This document shows positions 1-7,354 of a DNA stretch of 22,649 nucleotides, one piece after another. The translations under genes were made by a program, and so were the position numbers. Numbering within the stretch: position 1 is the first letter of the stretch; each line of letters starts with the position of its first letter. This stretch comes from Sphingomonadales bacterium (lineage in GTDB: Bacteria > Pseudomonadota > Alphaproteobacteria > Sphingomonadales > Sphingomonadaceae): contig JAGWVC010000064.1 in the NCBI GenBank assembly GCA_018971065.1, positions 1 through 22,649 on the forward strand, given 5' to 3'. The notes below the pieces were generated by a model. It worked only from the letters and a program-made list of their open reading frames with translations. It did not search any database and was not told where the DNA came from.

Positions 1-302
1 GCGTGGACGAGGTGGATGCGCTGATGATCGCGCACGGGATTCCGGCCGGAAGGGTCTATCGCGCGCCCGAGATGCTGGCCGACCCGCACGTTGCCGCGCG
101 CGAGGCGATTGTCACGGTGGAGACCGGGCGGTTCGGGCCGGTGCGGATGCAGGGGGCGTTTCCGAAGCTGTCGGCGACGCCGGGCGGGGTGCATCGGCCG
201 GCGCCGGCGGTGGTGGGGCAGCACAACGCCGAGGTCTATGGCGACCTGCTGGGGATCGGCGCGGACGAACTGGCGGCGATGGCGACGGCCGGGGTGATCT
301 GA
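1..302 (+). CDS. CoA-transferase, family III (CaiB/BaiF), C-terminal fragment
   Basis: This is the 3' end of a gene that starts before the window; about 99 residues are visible and end in TGA. The visible part reads as the C-terminal end of a CaiB/BaiF family CoA-transferase or alpha-methylacyl-CoA racemase. It has the segment IPAGRVYRAPEMLADPHVAA, then a short beta-rich stretch, then a tail with HRPAPAVVGQHNAEVYGDLLG, which is the usual ending of the family (gQH-t-e-vl-e-lG). Members move CoA between carboxylic acids or epimerise 2-methylacyl-CoAs in the cytoplasm; the catalytic Asp lies upstream and cannot be checked. A 90-base gap with a likely promoter separates it from the next gene, so the two need not be one operon. 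Family assignment is good; the substrate is unknown. Confidence 0.8.
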   Translation, partial: VDEVDALMIAHGIPAGRVYRAPEMLADPHVAAREAIVTVETGRFGPVRMQGAFPKLSATPGGVHRPAPAVVGQHNAEVYGDLLGIGADELAAMATAGVI

Positions 303-334
303 CTTGCCTGCGCGCGCGTGAAACGCCGGGGCGA

Positions 335-364
335 TTGTCTGCCCGGCGGGGCTGTGCCTATCAT
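335..364 (+). promoter_or_regulatory. Candidate sigma70 promoter for the E1 gene
   Basis: TTGTCT (335-340), 18 bases, then TATCAT (359-364), a 5/6 match to the -10 consensus. A start near 371 would leave a leader of about 22 bases before the ATG at 393. A 7-bp inverted repeat (CGCCGGG 324-330, CCCGGCG 342-348) overlaps the -35 box and could be an operator or an upstream transcription end. Seen by eye only. Confidence 0.4.
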
Positions 365-392
365 CCCGTGAAAACGCAGGAGGGGCGGAACA

Positions 393-2411
393 ATGAGCAA
401 TCTGGGCATCGAGCCGGACGTCCTGAAGGCGATCTATGGCCAGATGTCGCGCATCCGCGCGGTGGACAAGGCGATCCAGGCGGGGCTTTCGGCGGGCAAG
501 TTCATGTTCTCGTACTGGCCGATGACCGGGCAGGAGTGCATTCCGGCGACGATTGCCCAGCTTGTCACCAGCGAAGACTACATGGTGACGACCTATCGCG
601 GCATTCATGACCAGGTGGGCAAGGGCGTGGACCTCTATGGCCTGTTCACCGAGATGCTGGGCCGCACCGACGGCATGAACAAGGGCAAGGGCGGCGCGCC
701 GCACATATCGGACCCGGCGTCGGGATCGATGGTGACGACCGCGATCGTCGGTGCGGGGGCGCCGATCGCCAACGGGCTGGCGTTCGCGGCGCAGGCGCGG
801 GGCGAGAACCGCGTCACCATCGTCAACTTCGGTGACGGCGCCACCAGCATCGGCGCGATGCACGAGGCGATGAACCTGGCGGGCGCGTGGGGTCTGCCGG
901 TGATCTTCCTGTGCCAGAACAACACCATCGGCGAATACACGCGGATTGCCGATTATACCGCCAGCAAGACCTTTGCCGGGCGCGCCGATGCGCTGGGGTT
1001 CAGGGGCGTGGTGCTGGATGGCAACGACCCGGCGGCGTTCCACAAGGGCATGAAGGACGTGATCGACGGGGTGCGCGCGGGGAATGGCCCGGTGTTCGTC
1101 GAGGCGCGGACCTTCCGCATCGGGCCGCACGCGGGGGTGGGGGACAGCCCGCAGCACAGCAAGGAGGAAGTGGCGGCGGCCAAGGCGCGCTGGCCGGTGC
1201 CGGCGACGCGCGCGCTGCTGATCGATGCGGGGGTGTGCAGCGAAGCCGAACTGGATGCGGTGGATGCGGCGGCGGAAGCCGAGGTGGACAGTGCGCTGGA
1301 GCGGGCGATGGCCTGCGCGGTGACGCCGGCAAGCGAGACGCTGACCGACGTGTTCGCCGATACCGACAGTGTGCCGCAGCGCGGGTTCTATCCGGCGCGG
1401 GCCGCCGAGGTGGAGCCGGGCGGCGAGACGAAATCGATGCTGATGCTGGAGGCGGTGCGCAACGCGCAGGAGATCGCGTTTGCCGCCGACGCGCAAGTGT
1501 TCCTGCTGGGCGAGGATGTCGGCGATCCGCATGGCGGGGTGTTCGCAACCAACCGGGGCCTGCAGACCACTTATGGCAAGCGGGTGCGGCCGACGCCGAT
1601 TGCCGAGCAGGCGATCATCGGCACCGCGATCGGCGCGTCGATTGCGGGGATGCGGCCGATTGCCGAGATCATGTTCGCCGATTTCATGGGCGTGTGCCTG
1701 GACCAGATCGCCAACCACGCGGCCAAGCAGCGCTACATGTCAGGCAGCCTGACTCACGCGCCGCTGACGATCCGCATGATGGTGGGCGGCGGCATGGGCG
1801 GGTTCGGCGCGCAGCACTCGCAGAGCCTGGAGGCCTGGCTGCTGCACACGCCGGGGCTGAAGGTGGTCTATCCGTCGAACCCGGCGGACGCCAAGGGGCT
1901 GCTGCTGTCGTGCATCTTCGACGAGGACCCGTGCGTGCATCTGGAATCGCTGACCTGCCTGCGCGGCACGAAGGCGGAGGTGGCGCTGGCGGATTATCGT
2001 ATCCCGCTGGGGGTGGCGAAGGTGAAGCGGCCCGGCACCGACATCACCCTGATCACCTATGGCTGGCAGGTGGCGCAGTGCCTGGCGGCGGGCGAGGAAC
2101 TGGCGAAGGACGGGGTGAGCGCCGAGGTGATAGACCTGCGTTCGCTGGTGCCGCTGGATTACCATCGCGTGCTCGATTCGGTGAAGAAGACGCGCCGGGC
2201 GCTGGTGGTTCATGCCGCCACCGAGTTCTGCGGGCTGGGCGCCGAGATTGCCTCGACGATCAACGAGGAGCTGTGGGGTAGGCTGAAGAGCCCGGCGATC
2301 CGGCTGGGCGCGGAATGGGCGCCGATTGCCTATTCGAACGCGATCGAGAAGGCGCAGGTGCCCGGCGCCGCGTCGATCGTGGCGCGGGTGCGCGGGGCGA
2401 TGAAGGGGTGA
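393..2411 (+). CDS. Fused alpha/beta 2-oxoacid dehydrogenase E1 component (TPP-dependent)
   Basis: 672 residues. The N-terminal half (about 10-310) is an E1-alpha: TPP motif GDG at 147-149 closing with QNN at 175-177, plus the GKGGAPH loop near 98-104. The C-terminal half (about 347-672) is an E1-beta: catalytic Glu374 in LLGEDVG and the GAQHSQSLEA signature with His475. The family decarboxylates a 2-oxoacid (pyruvate, branched-chain oxoacids, acetoin) and passes the acyl group to the lipoyl arm of E2. The two chains are usually separate genes; here they are one polypeptide joined by a linker near 310-345. No E2 or E3 gene lies in the window, so the substrate and partner are open. The start is supported by AGGAGG at 378-383, nine bases before ATG. 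The stop is six bases before the next start, implying an operon with the aldolase-like gene. Confidence 0.88.
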   Translation: MSNLGIEPDVLKAIYGQMSRIRAVDKAIQAGLSAGKFMFSYWPMTGQECIPATIAQLVTSEDYMVTTYRGIHDQVGKGVDLYGLFTEMLGRTDGMNKGKGGAPHISDPASGSMVTTAIVGAGAPIANGLAFAAQARGENRVTIVNFGDGATSIGAMHEAMNLAGAWGLPVIFLCQNNTIGEYTRIADYTASKTFAGRADALGFRGVVLDGNDPAAFHKGMKDVIDGVRAGNGPVFVEARTFRIGPHAGVGDSPQHSKEEVAAAKARWPVPATRALLIDAGVCSEAELDAVDAAAEAEVDSALERAMACAVTPASETLTDVFADTDSVPQRGFYPARAAEVEPGGETKSMLMLEAVRNAQEIAFAADAQVFLLGEDVGDPHGGVFATNRGLQTTYGKRVRPTPIAEQAIIGTAIGASIAGMRPIAEIMFADFMGVCLDQIANHAAKQRYMSGSLTHAPLTIRMMVGGGMGGFGAQHSQSLEAWLLHTPGLKVVYPSNPADAKGLLLSCIFDEDPCVHLESLTCLRGTKAEVALADYRIPLGVAKVKRPGTDITLITYGWQVAQCLAAGEELAKDGVSAEVIDLRSLVPLDYHRVLDSVKKTRRALVVHAATEFCGLGAEIASTINEELWGRLKSPAIRLGAEWAPIAYSNAIEKAQVPGAASIVARVRGAMKG

Positions 2412-2417
2412 GGCGGG

Positions 2418-3143
2418 ATGGTTGACGAACGCGGCTTGCGGCGCGAACTGGCGGCGGCCTTCCGGCTGGCGGCGCTGAACGGGTGGGACGACCATGTGGC
2501 CACCCACATGTCGGCGCGGCTGGATGACGGCAGTTACCTGATCAACCCGTTCGGGCTGCTGTTCGAGGAGATCACCGCTTCGGACCTGGTGCGGGTGGAT
2601 ATGGCGGGGGCGATGATCGGCGAGAGTCCGTGGCCGCTGAACCCGGCGGGGATCAACATCCACGGCGGGCTGCTGGGCGGGCGGGCCGACCTGGGCAGCG
2701 TGATGCACCTGCATTCGCGCGACGGGGTGGCGGTTTCGGCGCTGGCCGACGGGCTGCTGCCGCTGAGCCAGAACGCGCTGAACATCTGGTGCGACGTCGG
2801 CTATCACACGTTCGAGGGCATCGCCACCGCCGAGGACGAGCGGACGCGGCTGCTGGCCGATCTGGAGGGCAGGTACCTGCTGATCCTGCGGAATCATGGC
2901 ACGCTGACCGCCGGACGCTCGATCGCGTCGGCGTTCTATCGGCTGGCGGCGCTGGAATGGGCGTGCAGCGCGCAAGTGCGGACGCTGTCGATGGGGGCGC
3001 CGCTGGAATTGCCGAGTGAGGCGGTGATCGAGAACCATACGCGGACGATGGGTTCTGCGTGGGTCGATGGCTTTGCCGAGCAGCGCTACTGGCCGGCGAT
3101 GCTGCGCAAGGTGGCGCGTGAATGCCCGGGATTCGATGCCTGA
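2418..3143 (+). CDS. Class II aldolase/adducin family protein
   Basis: 241 residues, one class II aldolase/adducin domain. The metal-binding histidines are visible as HLH (His97 and His99, in SVMHLHSRDG) and His160 (LRNHGTL). The segment INPFGLLFEEITASDLV at 42-58 is typical of the adducin-like branch rather than of fuculose- or ribulose-phosphate aldolases. Proteins of this branch bind a divalent metal and include aldolases, epimerases, decarboxylases and members of unknown reaction. The gene follows the E1 stop by six bases with a GGCGGG-type ribosome site, so the two are probably cotranslated, and it may prepare or process a substrate or product of the E1. Family is sure; reaction is not known. 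Confidence 0.85.
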   Translation: MVDERGLRRELAAAFRLAALNGWDDHVATHMSARLDDGSYLINPFGLLFEEITASDLVRVDMAGAMIGESPWPLNPAGINIHGGLLGGRADLGSVMHLHSRDGVAVSALADGLLPLSQNALNIWCDVGYHTFEGIATAEDERTRLLADLEGRYLLILRNHGTLTAGRSIASAFYRLAALEWACSAQVRTLSMGAPLELPSEAVIENHTRTMGSAWVDGFAEQRYWPAMLRKVARECPGFDA

Positions 3144-3206
3144 ACGGGCGGCGGGGAATGGCACCTGAAGCGGCACATTGATGCCGAAATGTCGCACTTC
3201 GTATCA

Positions 3207-3339
3207 AAAGTGTCCGGACAATCGGCGGATAACCGCGCCGCGCTTGACCGTGAACTGGTGACGATTAGACACTTTGCATGGGAAAGAGGGCTGTCGAAGT
3301 CGGGATCTTCGGGTAGACAGGGTGTCCATTCGATGGACA
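3207..3339 (+). promoter_or_regulatory. Palindrome-rich upstream region of the TonB-dependent receptor gene
   Basis: The 255-base gap before the receptor start holds several perfect inverted repeats: TGTCCGGACA (3211-3220); TGTCCAT-tcg-ATGGACA (3323-3339), sharing TGTCC/GGACA half-sites with the first; and AAAGTGTC (3207-3214) facing GACACTTT (3268-3275). A weak promoter-like pair, TTGACC (3244-3249) and TAGACA (3266-3271, spacing 16), lies between them. The arrangement suggests binding by one or two regulators that switch the receptor gene on with its substrate. An open frame runs through here into the receptor, but it has no ribosome site at its ATG (3189) and no signal peptide, so it is read as non-coding. 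Confidence 0.45.
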
Positions 3340-3398
3340 TCGATTCAGCCATCGGAAGTTCAAGCGCGGCGATCGGCCGCCAGGGAGAGGGCAAGGAC

Positions 3399-5582
3399 AT
3401 GACATTCACAGGCACGATTTCGCGCAACCTGCGCAACGGCATTGCGCTGGGCGGCATGGCCGCCGCGTTGCTGGCCGGGGTGCCGGCGCTGGCGGCAGCG
3501 GCGCCGGAGCCGCAGGCCAAGGCCGATAACGGCCAGCTCGACGAGATCGTCGTTACCGCGCAGCACCGTGAGGAAAACCTGCGGGCGGTGCCGATCGCGG
3601 TGAACGCGGTGAACGCCGACACGCTGAAGAACATCGGCGTGTCCGATACCTCGAACCTGGTGCAGGCGGTGCCCAGCCTGAACTTCACGCGATCCGGCCC
3701 CAGCGGCATCTTCGTGATTCGCGGCGTGGCGACACCGAACGGCGCCGCCGGCGAGGAAGGCTCGACCGCGGTCTATGTCGATGACGTCTACATGCCCGAC
3801 CTGGCATCGACGGTGAACAACTTCAACAACATCCAGCGCGTCGAAGTGTTGAACGGGCCGCAGGGCACGCTGTTCGGACGCAACGCGGCGGGCGGCCTGA
3901 TCCGCATCATCACCCGCGATCCCGGCCAGCAGACCGTGTTCAACGGCCAGATGGGCTATGGCAACTACCAGACCTTCGACGGCCAGGCCTATGCCGCCAC
4001 GCCGCTGAGCGACAAGGCGGCGATCGACATCGCCTTCACCGGCCACGACCAGGGCAAGGGCTTCGGTTACGACGTGACCCAGGGCAAGGACGTGCGCACC
4101 GACCGGCACTGGGGCGTTCGTTCGAAGCTGGTGCTGCACGCGACCGACAGCATCAAGGTGACTCTGGGCGGCGACTACTACAAGACCGACGACACCACCC
4201 CGGTCTACATCTTCCCGATCTCGATCACCCCGGCAACCGGCGTGGCCAATGGTCCGATCTCGGGCCAGGATTCGCCGGCCGGCTATCCCAGCGGCACGCA
4301 CATCCGCGCATGGGGCATCAGCGGCAAGATCGAGGCCGACGTCGGCTTTGCCGATCTCACCAGCATCAGCGCCTATCGCAAGCTGAAGAACCACTCGGAC
4401 TTCGACGTCGATGGCAGCGCCACCGATCTGTTCCACCTGGGCTATGATTCGGGCACGCGCAGCTTCCAGCAGGAACTGCGGCTGAATTCGAAGGGCAGTG
4501 GGCCGTTGCAGTGGCAGTTGGGCGGGTTCTATTTCCATGCCTTCGCGTTCACCGACCAGTTCCAGGACGGCCTGGCGTTGCGCGGCACGCGTTCGCATAT
4601 CTTCGCGCACGGCAAGACCGATTCGCTGTCGGTGTTCGGCGAGGCGACTTATGCGCTGACCCCGACCACGCACCTGACCGGCGGCCTTCGTTACACCAGC
4701 GACAAGCGCAAGCTGCCTGAAGGCTATGTTGACACGATCCTTGCCGCCACCGGCGCGGTGCTGGCGCACAAGACCAACACGCTGACCGAGAAGACGTTCA
4801 ACCAGGTGACGTTCCGCGCCGCGCTGCGGCAGGACATCACCGACAACGTCAACGTCTACCTGTCGGTCAACAAGGGCTTCAAGGCGGGTGAATTCAACCT
4901 GCAGGTGCCGGGTGACGCGCCGGTGAACCCCGAGACGATCATGGCCTACGAAGGGGGCCTGAAGGGCGATTTCCTGAACCGCCACTTGCGTATCAGCCTG
5001 GCGGGCTTCCACTACGACATCAAGAACTACCAGATCCGCACCACGGTGGGCACGATCACCGCGCTGCAGAATGCGACCAGCGTGAAGGTGGACGGCGTGG
5101 ACATCACCGCCGAAGCGGCGGTGAACAGCCAGCTCCACCTCAATGTCGGGGCAAGCTGGCTCAACTCGCGGTTCGGCCAGTTCGGCGGCGCGGGCACCAA
5201 CGTCACGGCGCCGGGCTACTACCCGGCGAGCGATCCGGGCAACGCCACCGGCCACATGACCGCGCTGGCGCCGCACTTCACGCTGAACCTGGGCGCCACT
5301 TACACGATCCCGCTGCCCGAAGGCCGCGAGATCCGCCTGACCGGCAACATGACTCACAAGAGCAGCTATGTGTTCGAGGCGGACAACGTGCTGCGCCAGC
5401 CGGCCTATACCGTGGCCAACGGCTCGATCGAGCTGAAGCTGACCGAGCATGTCTCGATCGAGGGCTGGATGCGCAACATCGGCAACAAGAACTACAACGT
5501 GCAGATGGTGACGTCGGTGGGCCAGGCGGCGCTGGCGGCGGCGCCGCGCCAGTACGGCATGGACTTCAAGTGGAACTTCTGA
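3399..5582 (+). CDS. TonB-dependent outer-membrane receptor
   Basis: 727 residues from the ATG at 3399, chosen because GGGAGAGG lies about nine bases upstream and a signal peptide follows at once: basic residues, then GIALGGMAAALLAGVPALAAAA, with cleavage near residue 35. A TonB box (DEIVVTAQ) comes next, then the plug domain with VRGV-type and VEVLNGPQGTLFGRNAAGG motifs, then a beta barrel ending in Phe (DFKWNF), as required for outer-membrane assembly. Such receptors import siderophores, vitamins, sugars or, in sphingomonads, hydrophobic aromatic and terpenoid substrates. The barrel lacks any feature I can tie to one ligand. Neighbouring CoA-transferase, dehydrogenase and SDR genes favour a catabolic substrate over iron. 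The gene has its own terminator and an upstream palindrome cluster, so it is likely a single, regulated unit. Confidence 0.93.
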   Translation: MTFTGTISRNLRNGIALGGMAAALLAGVPALAAAAPEPQAKADNGQLDEIVVTAQHREENLRAVPIAVNAVNADTLKNIGVSDTSNLVQAVPSLNFTRSGPSGIFVIRGVATPNGAAGEEGSTAVYVDDVYMPDLASTVNNFNNIQRVEVLNGPQGTLFGRNAAGGLIRIITRDPGQQTVFNGQMGYGNYQTFDGQAYAATPLSDKAAIDIAFTGHDQGKGFGYDVTQGKDVRTDRHWGVRSKLVLHATDSIKVTLGGDYYKTDDTTPVYIFPISITPATGVANGPISGQDSPAGYPSGTHIRAWGISGKIEADVGFADLTSISAYRKLKNHSDFDVDGSATDLFHLGYDSGTRSFQQELRLNSKGSGPLQWQLGGFYFHAFAFTDQFQDGLALRGTRSHIFAHGKTDSLSVFGEATYALTPTTHLTGGLRYTSDKRKLPEGYVDTILAATGAVLAHKTNTLTEKTFNQVTFRAALRQDITDNVNVYLSVNKGFKAGEFNLQVPGDAPVNPETIMAYEGGLKGDFLNRHLRISLAGFHYDIKNYQIRTTVGTITALQNATSVKVDGVDITAEAAVNSQLHLNVGASWLNSRFGQFGGAGTNVTAPGYYPASDPGNATGHMTALAPHFTLNLGATYTIPLPEGREIRLTGNMTHKSSYVFEADNVLRQPAYTVANGSIELKLTEHVSIEGWMRNIGNKNYNVQMVTSVGQAALAAAPRQYGMDFKWNF

Positions 5583-5627
5583 TGGCGGCCTGACGCCGCG
5601 ATTGAAGCGAGAATTGAAGCGAAACAG

Positions 5628-5661
5628 GGGGGCGTCGTTCAGCGGAACGGCGCCCCCTTTT
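5628..5661 (+). terminator. Intrinsic terminator after the TonB-dependent receptor
   Basis: 13-bp stem with one G-U pair: GGGGGCGTCGTTC (5628-5640) against GAACGGCGCCCCC (5645-5657), loop AGCG, followed by TTTT. It starts 46 bases past the stop codon. A second, shorter hairpin (TTCGGG-tgg-CCCGAA, 5664-5678) follows directly. Confidence 0.88.
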
Positions 5662-5752
5662 CGTTCGGGTGGCCCGAAATCGCGGCGGCGGATTGCGCGC
5701 GCGGGGCGGCGTTGTAGACAGCGGGCACTATCGAACAACGAGGGGACGTGCC

Positions 5753-6553
5753 GTGAGCGAAGCAGGACTGTTTGACCTGGGCGGACAGGTGGCGCTGGTG
5801 ACCGGTGGTGGCCAGGGCGCGGGGCGCGGCATCGCACTGATGCTGGCGCGGCACAACGCACGCGTGGCGGTGAACGATTTCGTGCTGGAACGCGCCGAGG
5901 CGGTGGCCGAGGAAATCCGTGGCTTCGGCGGCGAGGCGGTGGCGGTGCAGGCCGACGTGGGCGACCTTGAATCGGTGCGCGCGGCGGTGGCGAAGGCGGA
6001 AGCCGCGCTGGCGCCAGTGACGCTGCTGGTCAACAACGCCGGGATGGCCGGGCCAGCTGCGCAGATGGGCTATGCCAAGCCGTTCTGGGAAGCGGACCCG
6101 TCCGAATGGGATCGCTATTTTCACACCAACACTTTCGGGGTGCTGAACTGCTGCCACGCGGTGTTGCCGGGGATGGTGGCAGCCAACAAGGGGCGCATTG
6201 TTACCATCGTTTCGGATTCGGGGCGCATCGGCGAGCAGCGGCTTGCGGTCTATGCGGCTGCCAAGGCGGCGGCGGGCGGCTTCGTCCGCTCGATCGCCAA
6301 GGAAGCCGGGCGCTACAACATCACCTGCAACGCGATTTCGCTGTCCACCCTGGAGCCGCCGATGGAGGGTGAGCAACTGGCGCAGTTCCTGGCCAGTGAT
6401 CGCACCAAGGCGCAGCTTTCGAATTACGTGATCCGGCGCTTCGGCAAGCCGGACGACGTGGCGGCGATGGCGCTGTTCCTGTGCTCGGATGCTGCGGGCT
6501 GGATCACCGGGCAGACTTATCCGGTGAATGGCGGCTATTCTTTCGCTGTTTGA
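5753..6553 (+). CDS. Short-chain dehydrogenase/reductase (classical SDR)
   Basis: 266 residues from a GTG start at 5753. This start is preferred because GAGGGG lies seven bases upstream and the protein then begins MSEAGLFDLGGQVALVTGGG, the usual distance to the cofactor loop; the frame is open further upstream to an ATG at 5669, but that stretch reads as leader. Motifs: TGGGQGAG (NAD(P) loop), NNAG, catalytic Ser in SDSG, and YAAAK as the Tyr/Lys pair. An Asp at the end of beta strand 2 (VNDF) favours NAD over NADP. The C-terminal GQTYPVNGG is normal for the fold. It oxidises or reduces an alcohol/ketone in the cytoplasm; the substrate is not evident. It follows the receptor terminator, so it probably has its own promoter (TTGCGC-N16-TAGACA at 5693-5720 is a weak candidate). 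Confidence 0.9.
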   Translation: MSEAGLFDLGGQVALVTGGGQGAGRGIALMLARHNARVAVNDFVLERAEAVAEEIRGFGGEAVAVQADVGDLESVRAAVAKAEAALAPVTLLVNNAGMAGPAAQMGYAKPFWEADPSEWDRYFHTNTFGVLNCCHAVLPGMVAANKGRIVTIVSDSGRIGEQRLAVYAAAKAAAGGFVRSIAKEAGRYNITCNAISLSTLEPPMEGEQLAQFLASDRTKAQLSNYVIRRFGKPDDVAAMALFLCSDAAGWITGQTYPVNGGYSFAV

Positions 6554-6561
6554 GGTTTGAG

Positions 6562-6590
6562 GCGGCGGCGCGGGTAAACTGCGCCGCCGC
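6562..6590. terminator. GC-rich hairpin between convergent genes
   Basis: Perfect 10-bp stem GCGGCGGCGC (6562-6571) and GCGCCGCCGC (6581-6590) with loop GGGTAAACT. It fills the 45-base gap between the SDR stop (+) and the cysQ stop (-), a position that suits a shared two-way transcription end. There is no T run on either strand, so it may instead be an mRNA 3' end stabiliser. Confidence 0.5.
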
Positions 6591-6598
6591 TCTCGAAA

Positions 6599-7354
6599 TC
6601 AGGCGGTGACCGCCTTCAGCGTATCGAGCACCAATTGCGCGTGCTCCTTCCGGCAGATCAGCAGGTCGGGCATGTAGACATCGGCCCGGTTGTAGACCAG
6701 CGGGCTGCCGTCGATGCGCGATGCGTGGAGGCCGTGGGCGATCGCCACCGCTGCCGGGGCGCACGAGTCCCACTCGTACTGGCCACCCGAATGCAGGTAG
6801 ATGTCGGCGGTGCCCAGCACCACGGCCATCGCCTTGGCGCCGGCCGAGCCCATCGGCACCAGTTCAGCGCCCAGCTTTTCCGCCACGTCCACCGCTTCCT
6901 TGGCCGGACGGGTGCGGCTGACGACCATGCGCAGCTTTTCCGGGGCCGGGGGCACAGCCACCGGCTTGTCGGTGCGCAGCACCAGGTCCAGCCCGGGCAG
7001 CGCGACCGCGCCGATGCTGGCCACGCCATCGATGGCGAGCGCGACGTGGACCGCCCAGTCGGTGCGGTCCTCGCCGTATTCGCGGGTGCCGTCCACCGGA
7101 TCGACGATCCACACGCGGCTCTGGTCGAGGCGGGCGAGGTTGTCCTTTTCCTCCTCGCTCAACAGGCCGTCGTCCGGGCGCTGCTCACGCAAGGCGTGAA
7201 CGAGGAACTGGTTGGCGGTGGCGTCGCCCGCCTTGCCCAGCGCCTTGAGGCTGAGCATGCCGCTGGCGCGCACCTGCTTGAGCAGGATGCCGGCCTGATC
7301 GGCCAGGTGCGCGGCAAGGTCGGCATCGGTCATGGTGGCGGGATCGAGGCTCAT
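6599..7354 (-). CDS. cysQ: 3'(2'),5'-bisphosphate nucleotidase CysQ
   Basis: 251 residues of the inositol monophosphatase-like superfamily. Visible metal-site motifs are SEEE near residue 67, WIVDPVDGTREY near 82-93 and the C-terminal QYEWDSCAPAAVAIAHG, the set expected for CysQ. It hydrolyses 3'-phosphoadenosine 5'-phosphate (or PAPS) to AMP (or APS) and so removes the by-product of sulfate activation; cytoplasmic. It is the last gene of the cysD-cysNC-cysQ operon. Its ATG (7354) shares one base with the TGA of cysNC, a translational-coupling overlap; a GTG one codon earlier (7357) is an equally possible start. GGGAG sits just upstream. The operon context makes CysQ far more likely than an inositol phosphatase. 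Confidence 0.9.
   Translation of the reverse strand: MSLDPATMTDADLAAHLADQAGILLKQVRASGMLSLKALGKAGDATANQFLVHALREQRPDDGLLSEEEKDNLARLDQSRVWIVDPVDGTREYGEDRTDWAVHVALAIDGVASIGAVALPGLDLVLRTDKPVAVPPAPEKLRMVVSRTRPAKEAVDVAEKLGAELVPMGSAGAKAMAVVLGTADIYLHSGGQYEWDSCAPAAVAIAHGLHASRIDGSPLVYNRADVYMPDLLICRKEHAQLVLDTLKAVTA

Noticed and set aside
1740..3197. Open frame of 485 codons on the - strand opposite the E1 and aldolase genes
   Set aside because: Very Arg/Gln/His-rich antisense frame spanning two genes and their junction.
3189..3398. N-terminal extension of the receptor frame
   Set aside because: Would bury the signal peptide inside the protein; no ribosome site; the stretch holds operator-like palindromes instead.
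5601..5622. Tandem repeat ATTGAAGCGA after the receptor stop
   Set aside because: Only two copies, 12 bases apart, with no link to a nearby site; likely minor.
3360..5861. Open frame of 833 codons on the - strand opposite the TonB-dependent receptor
   Set aside because: Shadow of a certain gene, Arg/Ala/Val/His-rich, and it runs through the receptor's terminator.
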